Below, piece after piece: positions 8,410-14,568 of a stretch of DNA of 27,815 nucleotides. The DNA is taken from contig DASSZD010000017.1 in assembly GCA_035702985.1 (NCBI GenBank), positions 1 to 27,815 on the forward strand. The letters are read 5' to 3'. Each line of letters opens with the position of its first letter. Position 1 is the stretch's first letter. This stretch comes from JAKAXG01 sp035702985. Its GTDB lineage: Bacteria; Actinomycetota; Acidimicrobiia; Acidimicrobiales; Palsa-688. Position numbers and translations under genes: made by a program. Under the pieces are notes generated by a model. It saw only the letters and a program-made list of their open reading frames with translations. It was not told the origin of the DNA and did no database searches.

Positions 8410-8702
8410 TTAGCACTCCTGATGTTGTGAACGTGCACGTGCTCTCCGGTCGAGATGGCCTGGCGGGCCAGGCCGATGCGCTCGCCGTACTCGATTATCT
8501 CGGCCCCCTCGGCGACGTCGACCAGTGCGACCTTGTGCCCCAGGGGAACGTCGGATTTGACGGTCACCGACAGCCGGCTCCCGCTGTCCAGGAAGGCCAC
8601 CACCGCCTCGCCCGGCGTCAGGTCCTGCACGGCGACGCCCACGGCGTCACCCTCGCGGTGGGCTAGTAGACCCACGGCGCCCGATTCCCTCTCTTCGGAC
8701 AA
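8391..8702 (-). CDS. UxaA-family SAF-domain small subunit, candidate sulfolactate sulfo-lyase alpha subunit (SuyA-like)
   Basis: Small SAF-domain subunit of a two-part UxaA-type lyase, 103 residues. The segment from PLGHKVALVDVAEGAEIIEYG to EHVHVHNIRS is the conserved core of this family. I place the start at TTG 8702 because an AGGAGG lies eight bases upstream and the product then begins like other SAF subunits, shortly before the first beta strand. A GTG at 8675 is a weaker alternative, and an in-frame extension further upstream has no ribosome site. The last 19 bases overlap the start of the large-subunit gene, and its Shine-Dalgarno sequence lies inside this gene, so the two are translationally coupled. 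It is the first gene of the catabolic operon, about 60 nt after the proposed transcription start. It should form a complex with the large subunit. Confidence 0.85.
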   Translation of the reverse strand: MSEERESGAVGLLAHREGDAVGVAVQDLTPGEAVVAFLDSGSRLSVTVKSDVPLGHKVALVDVAEGAEIIEYGERIGLARQAISTGEHVHVHNIRSAKWQPTA

Positions 8703-8768
8703 GCTCGCAACCTCCTGGTGCGCCACGGCCGGCGGCTTGGCCGCCAGCTCCGGTATGACCTCCAGCCA

Positions 8769-8797
8769 ATCTTGCCAGTTCGAACCGGCCCGGTCAA
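8769..8797 (-). promoter_or_regulatory. Promoter of the catabolic operon with operator-like palindrome
   Basis: On the minus strand a -35 TTGACC (8792-8797) and a -10 CAAGAT (8769-8774) are separated by exactly 17 bp. Transcription would start near 8762, giving a leader of about 60 nt before the TTG of the SAF subunit. The spacer holds a near-perfect palindrome (8774-8789, core GTTCGAAC at 8778-8785, one mismatched pair), well placed for a repressor. Assigned by eye; no start-site data. Confidence 0.55.
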
Positions 8798-8911
8798 CCA
8801 AGTGATCTGACCTCTGCCACTTGCCGTGGGTATCACGGGTGTCCGGAGCCTTTTCCGCCGGCCCGGACCGCGGCGCCTGATCATGGGATCCGGGCCCGGG
8901 CCGGTCCCGGC

Positions 8912-9991
8912 TCAGATACCCGCCCAGGCGCTGAACCCCTGCAGCAGCAGGCTGGCCGCCCCCACCGAGGCCCACAGGACAGCCCCCAGGGCCAGAGGCC
9001 GCCACCCGGCCGCCTTCATGGCTGCCGGCCTGGTGGACAGCCCGATAGCGGCCAGGGCCACGGTGATCAACCCGTTCGCCGTCTGGGACAGACCCGGGTG
9101 CCATCCCGCCGGGATCAGGCCGGCGGAGTTGATCGCAGCGGCGGCCAGGAAGCCCAGCAGGAACAGCGGCACGGCCCGCCTCATCGTCCCCACGACGGCG
9201 CGCCCCCCGGTCGGCGGGCCCAGGGGGACCGACCCCCGGTCCCGGCGTCGGCCTCTGGTCGCCGACAGCCAGACGCTGATCGGGATGATGGCCAGGGTCC
9301 GGGTCAGCTTGACCACGACAGCCTGGGATGTGGCGGCGTGCCCGTAGATACTGGAGGCCGCCACCACCGATGACAGATCGTTGATGGCGGTGCCGGCCCA
9401 CAGCCCGAAGGCGTGCTGCGACAGCCCCAGCGCCCGCCCGAGGGTCGGATAGGTGAGCAGGGCCACCACGTTGAAGAGGAAGATGGTCGCCACCGCGTAG
9501 GAGACGTCACTGTCGTCGGCGTCGATGACCGAGTCGACAGCCGCGATGGCCGACGCACCGCAGATGGCTGTTCCCACACCCACCAGGTCGGTGAGATCCG
9601 CGCTCAGTCCCAGCGCCCGCCCCACCGGCCTGGCCAGCAGGAGGGCCACCGCCAGGGTCCCCACCAGGACCGGCAGCGAGGAGGCTCCGACGGCCAGCAC
9701 CTGGGTGACGGCCAACCCGGAGCCGAGGATCACCACCGACGCCTGCAGGACCGGGCGCGAGCAGAACGCCAACCCCGGAACGAACCGGTCGGGCACCCGC
9801 CACATCATGGCCACCGCCGCCCCTGCTGTTATGGCGAACAGAGGCGCCCCGAACGCCGGCACCAGCCTCCCGGCCAGCGTGGCGCCCGCCGCTATCAGGA
9901 GGCAGAGGCCCAGACCGGGCCACAGCCCGCTTGGGCGGTGCGGTCGGGCCCTGGGATCGGCGCCGGGTGTTCGGGTGGTGGCGGTGGTCAC
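8912..9991 (-). CDS. YeiH-family (UPF0324) membrane transporter, putative sulfite/sulfate exporter
   Basis: Polytopic membrane protein of about 359 residues in the YeiH / UPF0324 family, often annotated as putative sulfate exporter. Family features seen: about ten hydrophobic segments, the motif VGVGTAICGASAIAA, the segment ATIFLFNVVALLTYP, GLWAGTAINDLSSVVAA in the middle and NGLITVALAAIGLSTR near the C-terminus. The GTG at 9991 gives the usual family length; in-frame codons further upstream would run into the divergent LysR gene and read as low-complexity Arg/Ala. No clear ribosome site is seen. The gene lies upstream of the SuyAB-like operon on the same strand with a 209-bp gap that contains the operon promoter, and it diverges from a LysR regulator just as yeiH does from yeiE in enterobacteria. 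Likely role is removal of sulfite made by the operon; the transported ion is inferred. Confidence 0.87.
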   Translation of the reverse strand: MTTATTRTPGADPRARPHRPSGLWPGLGLCLLIAAGATLAGRLVPAFGAPLFAITAGAAVAMMWRVPDRFVPGLAFCSRPVLQASVVILGSGLAVTQVLAVGASSLPVLVGTLAVALLLARPVGRALGLSADLTDLVGVGTAICGASAIAAVDSVIDADDSDVSYAVATIFLFNVVALLTYPTLGRALGLSQHAFGLWAGTAINDLSSVVAASSIYGHAATSQAVVVKLTRTLAIIPISVWLSATRGRRRDRGSVPLGPPTGGRAVVGTMRRAVPLFLLGFLAAAAINSAGLIPAGWHPGLSQTANGLITVALAAIGLSTRPAAMKAAGWRPLALGAVLWASVGAASLLLQGFSAWAGI

Positions 9992-10047
9992 CCTGACATC
10001 TTCGGGGCGGCGACGCCGACCCAGTTCCGGCGAAACTGCTGGGATGC

Positions 10048-10063
10048 TATAAGTTCGGCTTAT
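10048..10063 (+). promoter_or_regulatory. LysR promoter -10 and LTTR box overlapping the start codon
   Basis: TATAAG at 10048-10053 is a near-consensus -10 element, 8 nt before the ATG at 10062, which predicts a leaderless or nearly leaderless mRNA. The perfect dyad ATAAG-N5-CTTAT (10049-10063) has the T-N11-A form of LysR-type operators. It covers both the -10 and the ATG, so binding would repress the regulator's own gene and could control the divergent transporter. No clear -35 is seen. Confidence 0.6.
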
Positions 10064-10964
10064 GCCGCTGGAGGAGCCGATACCCGACCTGGGCGCCCTG
10101 GACCTTCTGGCCAGTGTCGACCAGCTGGGCTCCATCAGCGCGGCGGCGGCCGCCCACCGGATCACCCAGCCGGCCGCCAGCATGCGCCTGCGCCATCTGG
10201 AACGGGCCCTGGGGGTGGGCCTCCTGGACCGCAGCAACCGCGGCGCCCGGCTCACCGCGGCCGGGACGGCGACGGTCGAGTGGGCGGCGAAGGTGCTGGA
10301 GGCCGTCCGGGGCCTCCAGGCCGGCACGGCTGCCCTGCGTGAGCGCGGCACCCCCCACCTGCGGGTGGCGGCCAGCCTGACCGTCGCCGACTACCTCCTG
10401 CCGGGCTGGCTCCAGACCCTGGTGGACGGTCAACCCGAGCTGAGCGTGTCGTTGCAGATGGGCAACACCAGCCGGGTCGCCGAGCTGGTGGCTCGCAAGG
10501 AGGTGGAGCTGGGTTTCATCGAGGGGACCAGGCCACCGGGTCGGTTCCGCTCCCGGGACCTGTGCCGGGACCGGCTGGTCGTGGTGGTGGCACCCGACCA
10601 TCCGTGGGTCCGGCGCCGCACCCCGGTCACGGCGGCGGTACTGGCCCGCACCCCGCTGGTGGTGCGGGAGCCGGGTTCGGGCACCCGGGAGGTCGTGACC
10701 GAGACGCTGGCGGCCAACGGCCTGGGGCTGCTGACCTCCATGGAGCTGGGCTCCACCGCGGCGATCAAGGCGGCCGCCGCCCGGGGGGTGGGCCCGACGG
10801 TCATATCCCAGCTGGCGGTGGAGGCCGAGCTGCGAAGCGGACGGCTGGTATCGGTGCCGCACACCGGCCTGCAGCTGGAGCGCACCATCCGGGCCATCTG
10901 GCCAGTGGGGACGACGCCGAGCGGCCCGGGGCGGCGCCTGCTCGATCTGGCGACCGCCGTCTGA
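10062..10964 (+). CDS. LysR-family transcriptional regulator (YeiE/CysB-like)
   Basis: LysR-type regulator of 300 residues. Residues about 10-70 form the winged HTH (SISAAAAAHRITQPAASMRLRHLERALG) and residues about 95-295 the periplasmic-binding-protein-like effector domain. The stretches EVELGFIEG, VREPGSGTREV and MELGSTAAIKAAAARGVG are typical of the CysB/CbbR/YeiE branch, which senses small anions or metabolites; YeiE has been described as sulfite-responsive. It diverges from the YeiH-type transporter, with 70 bp between the two starts and an LTTR dyad covering its own ATG. It has no visible Shine-Dalgarno sequence, in keeping with leaderless translation. Probable targets are itself, the transporter and perhaps the catabolic operon beyond. 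The effector (sulfite, sulfolactate or another product) is inferred. Confidence 0.9.
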   Translation: MPLEEPIPDLGALDLLASVDQLGSISAAAAAHRITQPAASMRLRHLERALGVGLLDRSNRGARLTAAGTATVEWAAKVLEAVRGLQAGTAALRERGTPHLRVAASLTVADYLLPGWLQTLVDGQPELSVSLQMGNTSRVAELVARKEVELGFIEGTRPPGRFRSRDLCRDRLVVVVAPDHPWVRRRTPVTAAVLARTPLVVREPGSGTREVVTETLAANGLGLLTSMELGSTAAIKAAAARGVGPTVISQLAVEAELRSGRLVSVPHTGLQLERTIRAIWPVGTTPSGPGRRLLDLATAV

Positions 10965-11011
10965 CCCCCCGGGGGGCGGCCCGGCACCGCGGCGGCCGTC
11001 GGACAGCAGGA

Positions 11012-11033
11012 GGTCGGGTCGGGTCGGGTCGGG
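11012..11033 (+). repeat. GGTCG pentamer repeat forming a G-quadruplex motif
   Basis: Four GGG tracts separated by TC (11016-11033) meet the standard G-quadruplex pattern with 2-nt loops, and further G-runs follow at 11040-11050. The repeat lies between the converging LysR and matrixin genes, where it may slow transcription from either side. A C6-G6 run (10965-10976) directly follows the LysR stop. Confidence 0.55.
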
Positions 11034-11078
11034 CTGGCCGGGGGCGGGCGGCCGCGGATCACGGCGCCCGGGCCGGCG

Positions 11079-11948
11079 TCAGGCCCCCCGCTCGGTCGCC
11101 AGGATGAGCAGGCCCTGCAGGTCCCCCGGCGAGTACGCCTGCGGCGGATCGGCGGTCAGGTACGGGTACATCACCTCTCCGGCCACGCTCACATGGTTGA
11201 GCCCGGCCACGTGGCCCAGCTCGTGCAGGACGGTGGACACCCAGTCCGACTCCGACAGGGTGGCGGTGGTCGACAGTTCGATGCGGGCGCTGCTGTAGAT
11301 GCACACCGGAGCGCACCGGTACGAGACGGTGGTGTAGCCGTCCTCGACGAAGCCGGCCTGCCCGTTGCCCAGCGGGGCGTCCTTGACGGTCACGTCGGCA
11401 CCGCGGCTGGAGGAGGTGAACACCACCTGGAACCGGGCGGCCGTCGCCCACCGTCCGATGGCCGCGTCAAAGGCCGCGGTTTGAACGGCCGAGAGGTTCT
11501 CCACGTCGAAGACCAACCGGCTCTTGGACCAGGTGACCGGGATGCCACCCTGGCTGCAGAGGAAGTTGTAGTCGCTGGGCGGGGACGCGACGAGGGGCAG
11601 ATCCGTGTCGCAGTTGACCGGACCGGACGCCACCAGGCCGGCTGCCCGGGGCGGCGCCGCCGGCCGCCGGCCGACCGCCGCGGGCCGGGTCGGGGCGGTC
11701 GCCGCCGGGCCCCGGGCCCCGGACGACTGGCTGCGGGCCGACGCCGACGGGAACACCACGGGCACGGCCGTTGTCGGCGCCGCCCGCTGGGACAGGGCCA
11801 GGCGATCGGCCAACAGTCCGGCAGCCACCAGCACCTCGACGGCCACCAGGGCGGTCGCCACCCGGCCGGCCCGACCCGCCAACCGCGACCGGCGGCCGGA
11901 AGCGGGAACCCGGGTGCTTCTCGTCGAACGACCGCTGTCTCTTCTCAT
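11079..11948 (-). CDS. Exported matrixin-type zinc metalloprotease
   Basis: Zinc endopeptidase of the metzincin clan, 289 residues. The catalytic site HELGHVAGLNH (His242, Glu243, His246, His252) and the Met-turn residue Met260 in GEVMYP are complete. The N-terminus is Arg-rich, followed by a hydrophobic segment (about 29-51) that can act as signal peptide or single membrane anchor, then an Ala/Pro/Arg-rich spacer to about 108. Four cysteines (113, 131, 212, 216) could form two disulfides outside the cell. The ATG at 11948 has no obvious ribosome site. It diverges from the E1-type dehydrogenase gene (154-bp gap) and converges on the LysR gene. No inhibitor or propeptide cysteine switch is recognisable. 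Class certain, substrate unknown. Confidence 0.88.
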   Translation of the reverse strand: MRRDSGRSTRSTRVPASGRRSRLAGRAGRVATALVAVEVLVAAGLLADRLALSQRAAPTTAVPVVFPSASARSQSSGARGPAATAPTRPAAVGRRPAAPPRAAGLVASGPVNCDTDLPLVASPPSDYNFLCSQGGIPVTWSKSRLVFDVENLSAVQTAAFDAAIGRWATAARFQVVFTSSSRGADVTVKDAPLGNGQAGFVEDGYTTVSYRCAPVCIYSSARIELSTTATLSESDWVSTVLHELGHVAGLNHVSVAGEVMYPYLTADPPQAYSPGDLQGLLILATERGA

Positions 11949-12089
11949 GGCGTGGCCCCGAGCGGCCCGGACGTTGGTCGTCCCTGTCCGCTCAGGCGAA
12001 CGTATCGAGGCCCCGAATTCGGGCCCCAGAGGCGGAAGTCACAGGCGGTCGGGGCCGGTGGTCGACGTGCCCGGGGCGGCCGGCCGGGG

Positions 12090-12105
12090 TACCTTCCGGA
12101 ACATG
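12090..12105 (+). promoter_or_regulatory. TANNNT -10 element placed for a leaderless start
   Basis: TACCTT (12090-12095) ends 7 nt before the ATG at 12103 of the E1-like gene, and no Shine-Dalgarno sequence is visible. The spacing puts +1 at the A of the ATG. A -35 element is not recognisable. The same arrangement recurs at several other genes in the window. Confidence 0.4.
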
Positions 12106-14448
12106 TCTGCCCCCAGCTCGACCGAGGCGCACGGCCGCCCATCCGAAGAGGAGCTCGAAGTGCTGAGGCGGGTGGAGCGCCGGGTTCTGTGGCTGGCCAC
12201 GAGCATCATCCACCACGCCAACCATGGACGGCCCAAGGGGTCCGGGGTGAAGGTCGGCGGCCACCAGGCCTCGTCGGCATCGGCGGTGAGCATCATGACC
12301 GCCCTGTACTTTCACCACCTCGAAGGACCGGACCGGGTCTCGGTCAAGCCCCACGCGTCTCCGGTCCTGCACGCCATCAACTACCTCCTCGGCCGCCTGG
12401 ACCGCCGGTACCTCACCGAGCTGCGGGCCTTCGGCGGGCTGCAGAGTTACCCGAGCCGGACCAAGGACCCCGATCCGGTCGACTTCTCCACCGGCTCGGT
12501 GGGCATCGGAGCCACCGCGTCGATCTGGAGCGCCCTGGCCCAGCGCTACGTCTCGGACCGCTTCCCCTCGCCGCCCAGCGGGCGTCATGTGGCGCTGGTG
12601 GGCGACGCCGAGCTGGACGAGGGGGCGATCTGGGAGGCGCTGGTCGATCCCATGATCCCCCGGCTGGGCGAGGTGCTCTGGATCGTCGACCTCAACCGCC
12701 AGTCGCTGGACCGGGTGGTGCCGGACATCGCGGCGGGCCGCATCGGGGCCATGTTCGACGCCGCCGGATGGCACTCGGTGAGCGTCAAGTACGGCTCGCG
12801 GCTGCGGGAGCTGTTCGGCCGGGACGGCGGCGAGGCCCTGCGCCGGCGCATCGACTCGATGCCCAACGAGGAGTACCAGCGGCTGCTGCGCCTGCCGGCC
12901 ACCGACCTGCGGGCCGCGCTGGCCGGCGACGGCCCGGACCGCCACCCGATCACGCAGGTCCTCGACGGCGTCGACGACGCGGGCGTGAGAGCGGCGTTCC
13001 GGGACCTGGGCGGCCACGACCTCGGTGATCTCCTGGAGGCGTTCGCCGAGGCGGACAGGGTCACCGACCGGCCGTCGGTCATCTACGCCTACACGCTGAA
13101 GGCGTGGAACCTGCCGACAGAGGGCCACCCGGGCAACCATTCGGCTCTGCTCACCGCCGACCAGTGGCGGGACCTGGCATCCGGCCTCGACGCCGACGCC
13201 GCGGACCCGTGGCGGCGGTTCGACCCGGAGAGCCCGGAGGGGCTCCTCTGCTCCACCACCGCGGCCCGCCTGCGCCGCCCGGCGGCGCCTCCCCTGCCCC
13301 GGGTCGAGGTGCCGGCCGACCTCGGGCGGGCCCACCGCACCACCGAATCCACCCAGCAGACCCTCGGCCGGTTCCTGCTGGAGATCACCCGGGAGGCGCC
13401 AGCGGTGGCGGAGAGGATCGTCACCGTCAGCCCGGACGTGGCGTCGTCCACCAACCTGGGCGGCTGGATCAACAAGGTGGGCATCTGGAACACGCTGGAA
13501 CGCTTCGACTGGTTCGCCGACGACAAGGAGACCCTCGTCCGCTGGGTGGAGAGCGAGAAGGGCCAGCACGTGGAGCTGGGTATCGCCGAGGTGAACCTGG
13601 TCGGCCTGCTGTCCGAGCTGGGCGCCACCTGGTCGCGCGAAGCCCAGCCGTTGTTCCCCATAGGCACCGTCTACGACCCGTTCGTGGGGCGGGCGCTGGA
13701 GCCGTGGTCGTTCGGGATCTACGCCGGCGGCCAGTCCATCCTGATCGGCACCCCGTCGGGCGTGACCCTGGCCCCCGAGGGGGGCGCCCACCAGTCGATC
13801 ATCACCCCGTCCATCGGGCTGGAGCAGCCGGGGTGCGTGGCGTGGGAGCCGGCGTTCGCCCAGGACCTCGAGTGGACGATGCTGGCCGCCCTGGCGGGCC
13901 TCGGCCGCCCCGACGGCACGTCCGCCTACTTCCGGTTGTCCACCCGGCCCGTCGACCAGAAGCTGGCCGGCGTACCCGACGACGCCGACGGTCGGGAGCG
14001 GCGTCGCCGCCAGGTCCTGGCCGGCGGCTACCGCCTCCGTCGCAGCGGGTCGGCCCCTCAGGTCACCCTGGTCGGGGTGGGCGCGGTCATACCCGAGGTG
14101 CTGGCCGCGGCGGACCGCCTCCATGCCGACGGGGTGGCCTGCGAGGTGGTCTGCCTGACGTCCCCCGACCTGGTGTTCAGGGCGCTGCGAGCCCGCCGCG
14201 GTTTCGGTGACGGCGACGCCCGGGTCCTCGACGATCTGTTCCCGGCTGACCGGGCCGCGCCCATCGTGTCGGTGATGGACGGCCACCCCCACACGCTGGC
14301 GTTCCTCGGCACCATCAACTCCACCCCGATAACCACCCTGGGCGTGGACGGCTTCGGGCAGGTCGGTGACGTCGACGACCTGTACCGGCATTTCGGCATC
14401 GACGCCGCCACCATCACCGGGGCGGCCTGGGACCTGCTCGACGGCTGA
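12103..14448 (+). CDS. Homodimeric AceE/transketolase-like 2-oxoacid dehydrogenase E1
   Basis: Thiamine-diphosphate enzyme of 781 residues resembling homodimeric pyruvate dehydrogenase E1 (AceE) and transketolases. The ThDP motif runs from GDAELDEG to VDLNRQSLD (GDG-like motif ending in Asn), followed by AGWHSVSVKYG as in AceE. Histidines in VGGH and KPHASPV match the cofactor-binding histidines. The C-terminal transketolase-like part ends with the AceE-like LGVDGFGQVGDV...LYRHFGID. AceE is usually near 890 residues, so this is about 100 shorter. No lipoyl E2 or E3 gene is adjacent, so either it uses a distant E2 or it is a stand-alone decarboxylase or transketolase. I choose ATG 12103 because upstream in-frame codons run antisense through the protease gene with poor coding character. 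Superfamily firm; the 2-oxoacid substrate is not known. Confidence 0.85.
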   Translation: MSAPSSTEAHGRPSEEELEVLRRVERRVLWLATSIIHHANHGRPKGSGVKVGGHQASSASAVSIMTALYFHHLEGPDRVSVKPHASPVLHAINYLLGRLDRRYLTELRAFGGLQSYPSRTKDPDPVDFSTGSVGIGATASIWSALAQRYVSDRFPSPPSGRHVALVGDAELDEGAIWEALVDPMIPRLGEVLWIVDLNRQSLDRVVPDIAAGRIGAMFDAAGWHSVSVKYGSRLRELFGRDGGEALRRRIDSMPNEEYQRLLRLPATDLRAALAGDGPDRHPITQVLDGVDDAGVRAAFRDLGGHDLGDLLEAFAEADRVTDRPSVIYAYTLKAWNLPTEGHPGNHSALLTADQWRDLASGLDADAADPWRRFDPESPEGLLCSTTAARLRRPAAPPLPRVEVPADLGRAHRTTESTQQTLGRFLLEITREAPAVAERIVTVSPDVASSTNLGGWINKVGIWNTLERFDWFADDKETLVRWVESEKGQHVELGIAEVNLVGLLSELGATWSREAQPLFPIGTVYDPFVGRALEPWSFGIYAGGQSILIGTPSGVTLAPEGGAHQSIITPSIGLEQPGCVAWEPAFAQDLEWTMLAALAGLGRPDGTSAYFRLSTRPVDQKLAGVPDDADGRERRRRQVLAGGYRLRRSGSAPQVTLVGVGAVIPEVLAAADRLHADGVACEVVCLTSPDLVFRALRARRGFGDGDARVLDDLFPADRAAPIVSVMDGHPHTLAFLGTINSTPITTLGVDGFGQVGDVDDLYRHFGIDAATITGAAWDLLDG

Positions 14449-14490
14449 CCACCGCCACCGCCCCTTCCGCTGCTACGCGCGCTTCGACCC

Positions 14491-14519
14491 TTTACGAGGT
14501 AACAAACTTGTCGTAGAGT
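14491..14519 (+). promoter_or_regulatory. Sigma-70-like promoter of the sedolisin gene
   Basis: TTTACG (14491-14496) and TAGAGT (14514-14519) are separated by 17 bp, placing the transcription start near 14526, about 43 nt before the ATG. The region is clearly less GC-rich than its surroundings. The exported-protein gene at 27130 has the same -10 hexamer with the same spacer length. Confidence 0.5.
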
Positions 14520-14534
14520 GCCCCCGCACGAACA

Positions 14535-14549
14535 CGCTGTTACACAGCG
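14535..14549 (+). promoter_or_regulatory. Perfect inverted repeat in the sedolisin leader
   Basis: CGCTGT-TAC-ACAGCG forms a perfect 6-bp dyad with a 3-nt centre inside the predicted 5' leader, about 20 nt before the ATG. It can act as a DNA operator just after the start site or as a small RNA hairpin next to the ribosome site (GGGAGGG, from 14557). Confidence 0.4.
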
Positions 14550-14568
14550 ATCACATGGGAGGGATCTG

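Noticed and set aside
8391..9401. Longer reading of the SAF subunit running under the YeiH-type gene
   Set aside because: The upstream part is antisense-like, crosses the operon promoter and lacks a ribosome site; AGGAGG before TTG 8702 marks the start.
11992..14391. 799-codon frame opposite the E1-like gene
   Set aside because: Shadow frame of a GC-rich gene, rich in Arg/Gly/His/Val without motifs.
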